Shown here one piece after another: positions 42,901-52,909 of a stretch of 64,000 nucleotides of DNA; positions within the stretch are counted from its first letter, which is position 1, and each line of letters opens with the position of its first letter. A program made the translations under genes and the position numbers. The DNA comes from Prionace glauca (Eukaryota; Chordata; Chondrichthyes; Carcharhiniformes; Carcharhinidae), in contig CM075761.1 in assembly GCA_037974335.1 (NCBI GenBank), positions 13,195,543 through 13,259,542 of the forward strand, read 5' to 3'. Below the pieces are notes generated by a model. That model saw only the letters and a list, made by a program, of their open reading frames with translations. It did no database searches and was not told the origin of the DNA.

Positions 42901-45900
42901 AGGGAAATATCAGATGGACAATCGACACCAGGAGGGGTAGATATTCCTTATTCCTCCATTTGTGAATTGGGATCGAGTGAATTATTGTTGGTGTATTGGA
43001 GGACCGTTTATGGATCAGTAAAATGCTGGTGTATGTGGGAGTATTCTTTGGATTGTCACCTAGTGGGGCCATTGAGGTATTGTTCTCATTTGTGCAACAG
43101 GGCATCATTGGCTCACTGTATTTCAAATTATTTATTGCTTAAACGGAGCAGGATTAGGTTCGATTTCTGGAATGATAGATTCAAACAGTGCAGAAGAAGA
43201 AGGCCTTTACAGCCACTGAGAGGTCAAACCAGCTGAGCTAAACAAAAACATTAAGTGAAATGGATACACCAGTAATGGCACTGCATCCCGCCATGCCCCA
43301 CCCTGCCCCGCCCCACCCCAGTTGCCACACCCCGCTCCGCCCCACCCCGCCCACCCCACCCTGCCCAGCTCTGCCTCACCCCACCCCGCCCCGCCCTGCA
43401 CCACCCTGCCCCACCCCATCCCACTCCACCCTGCTCTGCCCTTCCCCACCCACCCTGCCCTCCCCTGCCCTGTACTGCCATATTACAAACACGCAAACTC
43501 ACGCCTAATCCCATCTGCCAGCACTTGTCCCAAAACCCCGAATATCATGCTCCAACTGCTCATCCAGATACTTCTTATGAGGTGACCCACTTCCAACCTC
43601 CCTCCCTGGCAGCGGATTCTAGACTGTCACCACCCTCTGGGTAAAAAAAGCTTTTCCTCGCACCCCCCTCCCAAATTTCCTGCCCCTCACCTTAAACCTT
43701 TGCCCCACGTGACTGACCCTTCAACTAAGAGGAATAGCTGTCTCTTATACTCTCTATCCATATCCTTCATCATCTTGTATTAGTTCAGCACCAAGTCTTC
43801 TCTGTTCAAACGAAATCACAAGCCTATCCAACCTCACTTCATATGGTCCACCCCAGGCAGCATCCTGGTGAATCTCCTCTGCACTCCCTCCAATACCATC
43901 ATATACTTCCGATAATGTGTCTACCATAACTGCACACAGTTCCCTAGCTGTGGCCTCACTAAAGTTCTATATAACTCCAACATGGCTTCCCTGCTTTTGC
44001 AAACAATGTCTCGATTGGTAAATGAAAGTGGCCCATATTCCCTTTTCACCTCCATACAAACATATCCTTCCACTTTCAGAGATCTGTGGATAAAGACGCC
44101 AAGGTCCTTTTGTTCCACAGAATTTCCTAGTGTCCTCCTATTCAGTGAATACAATATTGTCAAATTATTCCTTCCAGAGCGTGTTATTTCACACTTTTCA
44201 GTGCTAGATTCCATCTGCGACTTATTTGCCCATTTGACCATTCCATCTATATGTTCTTGTAGACCAAAACACTCCACGTTACTGTTAGCCATACATCTAA
44301 TACTTGTGTCTTCTGCAAACTACCTCATCCTACCTGCCACACAGATATCAGCGAAATTTATATAAGGGGTGAAAAATAGAGGGTGGCACAGAGCCCCATG
44401 GTCTGCCAATGGACACTGGCGTCCAGTCATCCTTATGTCGTCACACGCGGTCTCCTACAACTGATCCAATTCTGATTGCACTTTATCAAATTACCCTGAA
44501 TATTTGCATGTCTCCCATTTGGAACCATGTCAAAGATTTTGCTGAAATCCATATAAGCTCTATCGACTGCACTACCTTCATCTGCACATCTGGTCAGCAT
44601 CACAAAATTCAGTCAAATTTGTTAGGCCTGACCTCCCTCAATCGAGACCATTGTCACTATTTCTACACAAGCTTTGTCTCTCCAAGTGTCGCTACATTCT
44701 CTCCTTCAGAAGTCTATATCATTGTTTCTCTACCACTGACATGAGACTCACCTGTCTGTAGTTCTCTGGTTCATCTCTACAACTGTTCCTATGTAACCCA
44801 GCCACATTTGTTGTTCTTCTGGGACCTCCCGTGGCCAGAGAGGAATTGGAAAATATGAGCCAGTGCCCCTGCAATTTCCCCTTTTGCCTCCCAATGCTGG
44901 TGAGGGCGCAATTTAGCTGGAGATTTATCCACCTCTCAGGCTGCCAAGACCCCCAATAGCTCATCTTAGCCCATCTTAGTCCAAAGATGTGCGGGTTAGG
45001 TTCATTGGCTATGCTAAAATTGCCCCTTAGTGTCCTGGGATGTGTAGGTTAGAGGGATTAGCAGGTAAATGTGTAGGGATATGGGGATAGGGTCTGGGTG
45101 GGATTGTGTTCGGTGCAGACTCGGTGGGCCGAAGGGCCTGTTTCTGCACTGTAGGGTTCTATAAAAAAAATGTCAATTTGCTCAAGAACCGCACAGTCCC
45201 TCTCCCTGAATTCTGGATCATAGTCCTCATTCTGTTGGGTGAACAAAGATGTGATGTACTCTTTTAGCACCTGGCCCATGTCCTCTGATTGCACTCAAGT
45301 TTGTCGCCTTCATGCCTAATTGGCCCTATTCTATTCCTGTTTGATATAGACGCTGGTTATGCTGGGATTTCCCCTACTTTAACCAGACAAAACTTTCTCA
45401 TATCCGTTCTTTGTATTCCTATCTATTTTCCTAAACTGATATCTGTCACTTTGTTACACAGATAACTATGACCAAACATATGGAGAGGGAACACAAGACT
45501 GGGCAGATCAGGTAAGCGCTTTGCAAATATTTTTATATCGTGGAGGATATTGGATTTTGGAATAAGTTGCAGGATGTCCTAGCTGGGAAAGTCCATCCGG
45601 CTGTCCGCGAGCAGCCCATCGTCTGAAGCATCTAATTGTAACCAAATCACATTCGTCCACACTTTGGAACCAGAACATATATCTCTGCGGCTCTTCCAAA
45701 TGATCATACAGCGATTGGGTTAATGTTCCGGTTACATAAGAACATAAGAAATAGGAGCAGGAGTAGGCCATCTGGCCCTTCGAGCCTGCCCCGCCATTCA
45801 ATAAGATCATGGCTGATCTGTCGTGGCTCAGTTCCACATTCCCACCCTCTCCCCATAACCCTTAATCCCCTCGCTTATCAAAAAACCCATCAACCCGCGT

Positions 45901-47283
45901 CTTAAAAATATTTAGCGAGGCAGCCTCCACCAGTTCAACAGGCAGAGAATTCCAGAGATTCACCACCCTTTGAGTGAAGAAGTTCCTCCTCAACTCCGTT
46001 CTAAACCGCCCCCCCCTTTATCTTGAAGCTGTGCCCCCTAGTCCTACTGTCCTTTCTGAGCGGGAAGAATCTGTCCGCCTTTATCCTATCCAACCCATTC
46101 ATCATCTTATACGTCTCAATGAGATCTCCCCTCATTCTTCTAAACTCTAACGAGTACAAGCCTAGTTTATTCAGCCTCTTCTCATAGCTCAACCCCCTCA
46201 ACTCCGGTATCAGCCGAGTAAACCTCCTCTGCACTCCCTCCAAGGCCAAAATATCCTTACGTATGTACGGCGACCAAATACCTCAGACAGACGTTTCTGC
46301 GGATTTCCAGCAGTTTTCATTGGTGATTGCCAGATATCTGCTACTTTTCACTTTCCTTATTTTTGTGGTGGGTGTAATTCTCCCTCACTCAGTTCCAGGT
46401 TTCCTCCCATCCTCGCACAGTTGGAAATGTACTAATTGCTGGGATTATCTTCACAGTGGTTGGCAATGCTGCTTCAGAGTGTCAGGGCCACGGGTTCAAT
46501 CCTCGGCTTGGGTCACTGCCTCTGTAGAGTTTGCACGTTCTCCCCGTGCCTGCATGGGTTTCCACCGGGTACTCCAGTTTCCTCTCAATGTCCAAAGATG
46601 TGGGTTGGCTATGCTAAATTTCCCCTTAATATCAGGCAGATAAGCTGGAGGAAATGTATAGGGTTATGGGGATAGGGCCTGACAGTGATTGTGGTGCAGA
46701 CTGGATGGACCGAATGACCTCATGCTGTACGGTAGGATTCTATCTATGTGCTGGTTTGACCCTGTGTGTTTGAGAGATTCAATGTATATTTCTGTGTCTG
46801 TCTTGTTGAGAGATTGTTTGTGTGAGATTGTGAGGTTCTCCTTCTGCGTATCTTTCTCGGTGAGAGATTGTGTCTGCGTTGAGCGGGATGGGTGAAACTG
46901 TGTGGAGTTTGAACATTCTCCTCGTGTCTGTGTGGGTTTCCTCCGGGCGCTCCGGTTTCCTCCCACCGTCCAAAGATGTGCGGGTTAAGTTGATTGACCA
47001 TGCTAAAACTGTCCCTTAGTGTTCCGAGATGCATGGGTTAGAGGGAATTGTGGGTAAATGTGTAGGAATATGGGGATGGGGCCTGGGTGGGATTGTGGAC
47101 GGTGCACTCTCGATGGGCCAAATTGCTTCTTTCTGTGCTGTAGGGTTTCTATGTTTTGCACTGTAGGCGATTTATCGCTCTCTATGATCTTTCTCTGATT
47201 TGTGCATGTTTCAGAGTGAACCTATTTACGCCAATGTGGAATTGGTCGCCTTGGAAAAGAGACCAAAAAAGAAGGCTGGTTGA
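36850..47283 (+). CDS. Receptor unit 2: intact VJ-C1-TM Ig-superfamily receptor with tyrosine tail
   Basis: Eight exons (36850-36904, 37465-37794, 37886-38215, 41235-41336, 41431-41461, 41662-41714, 45462-45511, 47215-47283) add up to 1,020 bases, exactly 340 codons with stop; all junctions are AG/GT and phases run 1-1-1-1-2-1-0. The product is a 339-residue type I membrane protein: signal peptide 1-18; V domain with Cys45, Trp59, YCC at 109-111 and a J-like strand FRNGTTLLV; C1 domain with Cys156, Trp170, Trp205, Cys213; a cysteine (241) before the membrane span; and a tail with Tyr303, Tyr307 and Tyr322 (SEPIYANVEL). YANV is a YxxV site and also fits the YxN pattern bound by Grb2-type SH2 domains. 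ATG context is strong (A at -3, G at +4). NITR-like, SIRP-like or TCR-like relatives are possible; the ligand is unknown. Confidence 0.88.
37083..37395 (+). repeat. V-SINE with HE1-type tail, in intron 1 of unit 2
   Basis: Head TTGTGCAGTGGATAGCACTG, CGGGTTCGATACCTGG; end TTACTTCATTGCAGTGTTAA and GTAAGCCTACTTCTGAC. Very like the copy at 36325. Confidence 0.85.
37465..37794 (+). CDS. Unit 2 V-J exon
   Basis: 330 bases, phase 1-1. EPSLSQIPFTMTAEVGQTV, VQLSCPD, YAWYKQRLGEAPILI, an extra Cys pair SCTGPDC in the region after strand C', TRDSGSYCCAYS, and LFRNGTTLLV with donor GGAG|GTAAGA. The J-like strand has Arg where F-G-x-G has its first Gly. Confidence 0.9.
37886..38215 (+). CDS. Unit 2 C1-type exon
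   Basis: Acceptor CGAATCTCTATCCAG after an intron of 91 bases; 330 bases, phase 1-1. HVSIICLVSGVSSN, IAIFWNISG (with an N-I-S sequon), DGTYSIRSIVMVSGQVW and GTCIVQL give the C1 core residues. Confidence 0.9.
38350..38632 (-). repeat. V-SINE with HE1-type tail
   Basis: Antisense end AACGCTGCAATGAAATTGCT, core AGGAAACTGGAACGCCCGGA, head GTAAGCACTGTGCCACCC. Confidence 0.8.
38874..39352 (-). repeat. LINE-B 3' end
   Basis: Antisense tail AAGAACATAAGAAATAGTTG, then TTCACTACCCTTTGAGTGAA and GAGGCTGTGCCCTCTAGTCC. Confidence 0.85.
39510..39842 (-). repeat. V-SINE, full length
   Basis: Antisense tail GTAGAACCCTACAGTGCAGA, CATCGAGTCTGCACCAACCA, core, and antisense head GTGCTAACCACTGTGCTACT. Confidence 0.85.
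40050..40520 (-). repeat. Unclassified dispersed repeat
   Basis: Phrases GAGTTGCACCCAACTAGGCA, CTTGTGCTTTATAGGTGGCG and CACAGGATTCCCAGCCTCTG look like the antisense of a repeat body common in fish genomes, but I cannot name it. Strand is uncertain. Confidence 0.35.
40523..41052 (-). repeat. LINE-B 3' end
   Basis: Antisense tail, then an open minus frame with KDILALDGVQRRFTRLIPEL and EERLNELGLCSLEFKRMRGD. A C run at 40792 interrupts the frame. Confidence 0.88.
41235..41336 (+). CDS. Unit 2 transmembrane exon
   Basis: Acceptor TTTTCTCTCTATAG, donor TCAG|GTGAGG. Encodes GWCILELSITIIILVIPIVF then FALFSICIWKRGRS: one cysteine before the span, an uncharged hydrophobic core and a basic stop. Confidence 0.88.
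41431..41461 (+). CDS. Unit 2 cytoplasmic micro-exon (31 bases)
   Basis: Acceptor TCTTGTTTCAG, donor AAAG|GTGAGT. Encodes ERAEGAGNE and changes the phase from 1 to 2. Its existence is supported by the frame of the next exon. Confidence 0.75.
41662..41714 (+). CDS. Unit 2 cytoplasmic exon 3
   Basis: Acceptor TTATTTTCTTATCCAG, donor ACGG|GTAAGT. Encodes FRLRERQLKGQREERQT, strongly basic, phase 2 to 1. Confidence 0.78.
41765..42790 (-). repeat. V-SINE with an internal dimeric array (104-bp period)
   Basis: Both ends are those of one antisense V-SINE: tail GCAGTGCAGGAGGCCATTCG at the left; core GGAGGAAGCTGGAGCAGCCG and head at the right. In between lie about seven dimers made of two 52-bp halves, one with ACATCTTTGGACACTAAGGG, the other with CATATTTCCGGGCACTAATG. 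CATATTT(C) sites near 41969, 42077, 42178, 42280, 42383, 42488 and 42590 show the spacing. Confidence 0.85.
42791..43280. other. Intron of unit 2, nothing recognised
   Basis: About 0.5 kb with no repeat or exon assigned. Confidence 0.45.
43282..43480 (+). repeat. C-rich low-complexity tract
   Basis: About 200 bases of irregular CCCCRCCC and CCTGCCC units, nearly free of G runs on this strand. The minus strand is G-rich with many GGGG runs. Open frames across it are a product of composition. Confidence 0.85.
43560..44970 (-). repeat. Old LINE, RT and ORF2 tail
   Basis: Minus frames with YSLNRRTLGNSVEQKDLGVF, IHRSLKVEGYVCMEVKREYG and YRTLVRPQLGNCVQLW, plus further worn RT stretches to 44960 (PENYRQVSLMSVVEKQ). 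Much more diverged than LINE-A, -B and -D. Confidence 0.8.
44975..45168 (+). repeat. V-SINE 3' part, in the old LINE
   Basis: GTCCAAAGATGTGCGGGTTA through GGGCCGAAGGGCCTGTTTCT to GTAGGGTTCTAT and an A run. Confidence 0.85.
45170..45440 (-). repeat. Old LINE, continuation beyond the SINE
   Basis: Worn sequence continuing the minus-strand LINE (a frame with EDMGQVLKEYITSLFTQQNE resembles the linker before RT). Tentative. Confidence 0.4.
45462..45511 (+). CDS. Unit 2 cytoplasmic exon 4
   Basis: Acceptor CTTTGTTACACAG, donor CAG|GTAAGC. Encodes NYDQTYGEGTQDWADQ, phase 1 to 0; two tyrosines in an acidic stretch. Confidence 0.78.
45735..46275 (-). repeat. LINE-B 3' end
   Basis: Antisense tail, then the minus frame EGVQRRFTRLIPELRGLSYE and MNGLDRIKADRFFPLRKDS. 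Confidence 0.88.
46430..46755 (+). repeat. V-SINE
   Basis: Head GTGGTTGGCAATGCTGCTTC and GGGTTCAATCCTCGGC, core, and tail GGATGGACCGAATGACCTCA. Confidence 0.8.
46893..47165 (+). repeat. V-SINE lacking its head
   Basis: TGTGTGGAGTTTGAACATTC through TCTCGATGGGCCAAATTGCT to GTAGGGTTTCTATG, ending 49 bases before the last exon of unit 2. Confidence 0.82.
47215..47283 (+). CDS. Unit 2 terminal cytoplasmic exon with IYANV motif
   Basis: Acceptor TTTGTGCATGTTTCAG, phase 0. Encodes SEPIYANVELVALEKRPKKK, then A-G and TGA. The tyrosine has Pro at -2, so it is a YxxV and YxN site rather than a textbook ITIM. Confidence 0.82.
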   Translation, partial: SEPIYANVELVALEKRPKKKAG

Positions 47284-47695
47284 AAATAAGTATCCAAACG
47301 ATAAGTTCTGAAGGGGGCAGAATTTTCCGAAAATTCCACAGCCTCATGGAAGTAACCATGGAGCCAATGAGAGTCCCTTCAAACACCTATACTTTCCCTG
47401 AGCATCCGCCAATCATTGCCTTCAGCGTTCACAGTAAATGATTGGAAATTGAGTTTAGGGTATTTCACTGGAATAGTGTTCTTCAGCTGTAGACAAAACT
47501 TGGAACAATGCTCAGAGAATTTCCTTAGTTTCTATGGAAAGGTTCTGCTGATCGTATAGCTCAAGTTACTCACATGAAATGTACCAATTCTCTTTGTAAA
47601 TATCAATGAGCGAATACCAATTAATGATTCTATTTTTACAACGATGGTTTGTCTTGATCTTGATCAACAATAAACTTATAACTAAATGTAATCTT
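47284..47695 (+). other. Unit 2 3' untranslated region
   Basis: About 400 bases of unique sequence from the stop codon to just past the poly(A) signal. Confidence 0.7.
47669..47674 (+). terminator. Poly(A) signal of unit 2
   Basis: AATAAA within TGATCAACAATAAACTTA, 386 bases after the stop; the first perfect hexamer downstream. Confidence 0.7.
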
Positions 47696-47699
47696 TATG

Positions 47700-48122
47700 A
47701 TGCTGCGGTTTCTGTTGAACTGACACTATCAGTCTAGATTTCAGATGTTTGTCAATGTTTCCTGTGTGAGAGGTTTGATGATTTGCCGAATTGGAATTCA
47801 ATGAGAGATGGGCCCAGATTGCAATGCATGGAATTTCCAAAGGTTTCATCATAATTTTACGCAGTGAGTTTGTGTTTGTATTTAACATAAACCGTACATT
47901 TCAAAACAATAGGTTGAGTGCCACGTTACGGAAGAAATAACGAATTTCGATTTGTGCTCTGCAGCATCTGGGTCTTCTTGTCAATCCTTGTCATTTCCTC
48001 GCCAACTGTGTCCTGATTTATAGAAAGTGGTATTTTTGTGAGAATATTAATCCAGAAACTCACATGCCTCAAACTCAGTGGTCTTGCATGCTCAGATGTT
48101 TAAAGTGTTCATCTTAATTTTA
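47700..48122. other. No recognised gene
   Basis: Downstream flank of unit 2. Nothing supported. Confidence 0.45.
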
Positions 48123-48123
48123 C

Positions 48124-48568
48124 CAGGATGTTGCTTGGTATTGTGGGAAGGTCTTATGAGAAAGGCTGAGGGACTTGAGGTTATTTTCATTCGAGAGAAG
48201 AAGGTTACGAGGTGACCTAACTGAGGCATACAAAATGATCAGAGCATTAGATAGGGTGGACAGTGAGAGCCTTTTTCCTCGGATGGTGATGGCTAACACG
48301 AGGGGACATAGTTTGAAATTAAGGGATGGTAATTATAGGACTCATGTCAGAGGTAAGTTCTTTACTCAGAGGGTAGCGGGGGCGTGGAATGCCCTGCCTG
48401 CAGCAGCTGTGGACTCGCCAACTTTAAAGGCGTTCAAATGGTCAGTGGATTGGCATATGGATAATATTGGAATAATTTAGATTAGAGGGTCATTAGTTCC
48501 ACTGGTCGGTGCAACATCGAGGGCCGAAGGGCCTGCACTGCGCTGTAATGTTCTCTGTTCTATTAATG
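48124..48568 (+). repeat. LINE-A 3' end
   Basis: ORF2 tail LRLFSFERRRLRGDLTEAYK and FFTQRVAGAWNALPAAAVDS, then AACATCGAGGGCCGAAGGGC and TTCTCTGTTCTA. Confidence 0.85.
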
Positions 48569-48571
48569 CTT

Positions 48572-49535
48572 CTTAAAGGCTGTGAGAGTACTCAGATTTA
48601 CCACCCTCTCAGGCAATGACTTCCATATTCCTATTACCCTCTGAGTCGAAACCTTTTTCATCCCATCTGTTGTAAACCTCATGCCCTTTACTTTAAATGA
48701 ATGCCCCAAGATGGGTGTTGACCTCTCCCCTCGGCTACATAAGTTCCTTTCTATCCATCCTATCTATGCCGCTCATACGTTTTGAAACATCAATCAGTTC
48801 CTCCCTCAGCCTTCTCTGTTCGAAGGTGAACGACCCGAGCCCATCTAGCCCTCGTTATAGCTGAAACAGTTCAACCCAGGCCACATCCTGGTGAATCTCC
48901 TCTGCACCTTCACTAGTGCAATAACTTCCTTCCTGTACTTTGGCGGCCAGAGTTGCAGCTATACTCCCCAAAGTGTTGCATACAGCTCCATCACAACCTC
49001 CCAGCTATTGTACTCAATGTCTCATAGAACCCTAGAACCCTACAGTGTTGGAACCCTACAATGTCTCATAGAACCCTACAGTGCAGAAAGAGGCCTTTCG
49101 GCCCATCGAGCCTGCACCGAACACAATCCCACCCAAGCCTACCCCATATCCCTACATATTATACCCACTAATCCCTCTAACCTACACATCCCGTGACATT
49201 AAGGAGCAATTTCTTAGCATAGCCAATGAAGCAATGTGTCCACATAGCCTTTCTGAATGACCTTATCAACCTGTCCTGCTGTTTTCACAGATCAATGTAT
49301 CTTTGATCATTTGTACTTCCTCTGTGTCCAACAGTTCCTTGTGCAATCCGTTGCCATGTTGGTCCTTCTAAAATGCGTCAACTCACACTTATTGCATTAA
49401 ATTCAATTTGTCACTGGTCTGGCCAATCCTGCTACATCATCCTTTAACCTAAGGCTTTGATCTTTTTTCATTTGCTTACCACCAGTGATTGCGCCATTAG
49501 CGAACTTATTTATCATACCTCCTACGTATAGATCA
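48572..49535 (-). repeat. Old LINE, interrupted by SINEs
   Basis: Antisense ORF2-tail phrases (CTCCTCTGCACCTTCACTAG, GTGAATCTCC) and RT remnants (TGCGCCATTAGCGAACTTAT from the FAN-A region). Worn, with a V-SINE inside. Confidence 0.65.
49024..49238 (-). repeat. V-SINE 3' part
   Basis: Antisense tail CATAGAACCCTACAGTGCAG, TCGGCCCATCGAGCCTGCAC to TTAGCATAGCCAATGAA. Confidence 0.85.
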
Positions 49536-49599
49536 TTTGTGTACACGACAAACTGGAAGGGACCCAGCACGTGTTCCTGTTGAACACCACTGGTCAAAG

Positions 49600-49962
49600 A
49601 AGAAAGAAAGAACAAAGAACAACACAGCATGGGAAACAGGCCCTTCGGCCCAACGAGCCCGCGCCGCCATCGTAACAATGTGTTGTTTCTCCTCCACTCT
49701 TGACACATGTCTATGCTTATGGTACCCCCATTGGAAACCAGATTAAGGGGAGAATAATTTAGGGACAATTTGGTACACCAATCAGACTCAGAGCACATCT
49801 TTGGGGTGTGGGAGGAAACTGGAGCACCCAGAGGAAATCCACGCAACCACAGCAGAAAGTGCAAACTCCCACAGACACTAGCCCAAATCCATGTATCTGC
49901 ACAGCGAGCAGTGATAGTCACTGAGCTCTTATGGTGCCCATCTGCTGGTCTAGTTTTAAGCA
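49600..49962 (-). repeat. SINE-E, full length
   Basis: Antisense tail AAAGAACAAAGAACAACACA, GGCCCAACGAGCCCGCGCCG, core AGGAAACTGGAGCACCCAGA and CCCAAATCCATGTATCTGCA. Confidence 0.85.
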
Positions 49963-50039
49963 CTCACAACGACACGAAGCACTGGGCCACTCTCGAAATA
50001 TCCAAGAGCAACCCACGCATGACTTGCAGTCACAAAAAA

Positions 50040-50630
50040 TAACGTTCGACCATCAGGCACTGCCTCCTGCCACTAAAATAATTTTGGAAAATTGTTTGTA
50101 AAATTGACTGGATCCCCTGGACTCTCAGCTTCTTCATCAGCCGCCCATGTGGGACCTATCTGTTCTATCCATAGAAACCATAGAAAATTACAGCTCAGAA
50201 ACAGGCCTTTTGGCCCTTCTTTTCTGTGCTGAACCATTTTTTGACTAATCCCACTTACCTGCACTTGGACCATACCCCCCCACACCCCTCTCATCCATGA
50301 ACCTGTCCAAGTTTTTCTGAAATGTTAAAAGTGACCCCGCATTTATCCGGCAGCTCATTCCACACCCCACCACTCTCTGCGTGAAGAAACCACCCCTAAT
50401 ATTCCCTTTAAACTTTTCTCCTTTCACCTTAACCCATGCCCTCTTTTTTTCTCCCCTAGCCTCAGTGGAAAAAGCCTGCTTGCATTCACTCTATCTATAC
50501 CCATCAAAATCTTATATACTTCTATCAAACCTCCTCTCATTCTTCTACACTCCAGGGAATAAAATCCAAACCTATTCAATCTCTCTCTGTAACTCAGCTT
50601 CTCAAATCGATGGGCACTGAGCAAAATGGG
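50040..50630 (-). repeat. LINE-F 3' end
   Basis: Antisense end CCATAGAAACCATAGAAAAT, GAAACAGGCCTTTTGGCCCT, then ORF2 tail (minus frame HRFEKLSYRERLNRFGFYSL). Another copy on the other strand lies at 50840. Confidence 0.8.
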
Positions 50631-50839
50631 GATTCATGCTGATGTACCTAAATTTTCCTTTTCAATTTCCCTGTTCAAGATCAGAGAGTGTATTGCATTA
50701 AAGTGTTACTGAGTGATTTTAAATGATGTCAGGGCCAATGAATCTTTATTATACACTGCTAAGTTAAATTACATTTTCATTTTAAGATGTTTGAGTCCTG
50801 AGACATTTCCATTTCAAGCAATGTTGCTGTTCTACGGGA

Positions 50840-51650
50840 ATTTTGATAGCGGTGCATAAGATGAGATGGGTGTAGATAGAATGAATGCAAGTAGGCTTTT
50901 TCCACTGAGGCTAGGGGAGAAAAAAAAAGAGGGCATGGGTTAAGGACGAAAGGAGAAAAGTTTAAAGGGAATACTTGGGGGTGGGGGGTGGTGGGGAGGG
51001 GGGGCTTCTTCACGCAGAGAGTGGCGGGAGCGGGGAATGAGTTGCTGGACGAAGACGTAAATGGTTTAAGCTTTAAGAAAAGTTTGAATGGGTTCATGGA
51101 AGAGAGGGGTGTGGAGGGACATGGTCCAAGTGCAGGTCAGTGGGACTAGGCTGAAAAATGGTTCGGCACAGACAAGAAGGGCCAAAAGGCCTGTCTCTGA
51201 GCTGTAAATTTCTATGGTTTCTATGGATAGAGCGGATGCCATTGTCAGGGAAAAGATCAGAAAATTGAGTTGAACTCCAATGGTAGGGAAACTGGTGGAA
51301 AAATATCTGAGACACAGAATTAATCTCCACTTGGGGAGGCAAGTATGAATGAAGGATAATCATCATGGCTTTGCCAAAGGGAAATCATGCCACATAAATT
51401 CTACTGAATTGTTTGAGGAGGGAACTAGTTGTGTCGATGCGGGCAGTACATTTGACGTGGTCGACATGGACTTCAGAAAGAACGTTGAGCAGGTCCCGGA
51501 TGGGCGGCTGATGAAAATGGTGAGAGCCCATGGGATCCAGTCAATTTTGCAAACTGGACCCAAAATTATTTTAGTGACAAGAGGCAGTGCCTGATTGTCC
51601 AAAGTAATGTTTGTGATTGGAAGTCTGTGACCAGTGGTGTTCATGATGTG
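50840..51650 (+). repeat. LINE-F 3' end followed by a rearranged RT fragment
   Basis: 50840-51230 is a sense ORF2 tail and end (GGGCCAAAAGGCCTGTCTCT, then TTTCTATGG). 51240-51650 is a sense RT fragment (HHGFAKGKSCHINSTELFEE, VVDMDFRKNVEQVPDGRLMK). RT should precede the tail, so these are two copies or a rearranged one. Confidence 0.7.
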
Positions 51651-51830
51651 GATATACCGGCGTTGGACTGGGGTAAACACAGTAAAAAGTCTGACAGCAC
51701 CAGGGTTAAGTCCAACCGACTTATTTGATAGTGAATTCACAAGCCTTCGAGGTTTCCCTCTTCTTCAGGTGAATGGAGAGTTCTGGCCTCAGACAGAGCA
51801 TATAAAGCACAGACAGTTTAAAGATTACTG
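51640..51830 (+). repeat. Repeat H
   Basis: GATGTGGATATACCGGCGTT, TCTGACAGCACCAGGGTTAA and GTGAATTCACAAGCCTTCGA. Confidence 0.65.
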
Positions 51831-51831
51831 A

Positions 51832-52170
51832 GGACAATGCAAACCTTTACACCTAACCTGCGGTTCAAGTCCTAAATTGGCCAACAATGTGAGTGGAAGG
51901 AGCACTGATCACAGGTTAAAGAGATGTGTATTGTCTCGAGACAGTACAGTAAGTGAGGATTTGCAAACCCAGGCAAGTCACGGGGCTTGCCTGAGTGTGC
52001 AAAACCTCACTGACTGTACTGCCTGGAGACAATACACATCTCTTTAAACTGTGGTGCTCAACAGGAATAGTTTCAGCCATTTCCGTGGGATGTTGAAAGA
52101 AACAGAAATCCGTTCGGTGCAAATCACTCAGTCCCCCGTTTAGTATAGCTCAGTGCTTCTAATATCAATT
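51832..52170. other. Possible continuation of repeat H; no gene
   Basis: Short words (GGCTTGCCTGAGTGTGC, GAGACAATACACATCTC) also occur in the 30.9 kb copy (GACTTGCCTGGGCTTG, GAGACAATCCACATCTC), so repeat H probably extends here. Confidence 0.5.
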
Positions 52171-52179
52171 TCCAATTAT

Positions 52180-52507
52180 TGGGCGGCACCGTAGCACTGC
52201 AGCTTCACAGCTCCAGGGGCCTGGGTTCGATTCGCGACTTGGATCACCTCTGCGTGCAGTTTGCACATTCTCCTCGTGTCTGCGTGGGTTTCCTCTGGGT
52301 GCTCCGGTTTCCTCCCACAATCCAAAGACGTACGGGTTAGGTCGATTGGTCATGCTTAAATTGTCCTTAATGTCCTGAGATGTGTAAATTAAAGCGATTA
52401 GTGCGTAAAATATATAGGGATATGGGGGCAGGACCTGGGTGGGATTGTGGTCGGTGCAGACTCGATTGGTCGAATGGCCTCCTTCTGCACTGTAGGGTTT
52501 CTATTTA
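52180..52507 (+). repeat. V-SINE, full length
   Basis: Head GGGCGGCACCGTAGCACTGC, GGGTTCGATTCGCGAC, core, and tail CTCGATTGGTCGAATGGCCT then GTAGGGTTTCTATT. Confidence 0.88.
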
Positions 52508-52799
52508 TGTTGACCATTTGTGAGCGAAAAGGGCATTACCATGTGCTGGCATGGATTGGTTGAAGGCTTTTGGACTGAAGGAAAATAACACCAGCTGTGC
52601 GCCAAGCCATATTGCAAACTTTGCGCAAGCGCCTTGAAAAAAACAGGAAAGGAAATGTTCAAAACTATTGACTGAAAAGTAACTCAACCCCCCACCCACA
52701 TGCGAGACCTCAATACTATCCTCTTCGTGATTTTACTTCGCTTGGGCAAATTCCTTAGTATTGCATTAAAGGGACGATAGTTTTCTTTTCTCACATACA

Positions 52800-52905
52800 A
52801 AAGTCACAGGTAGAAGAAGGATTGGAATGAGGCACTCACTGAATGTTAAAATGGACAGCGCGGGTTTTTAGGGCCTGTTTCCTGTGCTGTGTTGTCCTCA
52901 GGAAA
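52800..52905 (+). repeat. SINE-E tail fragment
   Basis: AGGTAGAAGAAGGATTGGAA through CTGTTTCCTGTGCTGTGTTG. Confidence 0.6.
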
Positions 52906-52909
52906 TCAT

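Noticed and set aside
43251-43585. Long open frames on both strands in the C-rich tract
   Set aside because: Proline/histidine- or glycine-rich frames in a low-complexity tract with no start context or domain.
46305-46385. A hydrophobic run (RYLLLFTFLIFVVGVILP) after an AG, as a possible extra transmembrane exon of unit 2
   Set aside because: It lies between two tail exons, where a second span makes no sense; it has no clear donor and sits at the edge of a LINE-B insertion.
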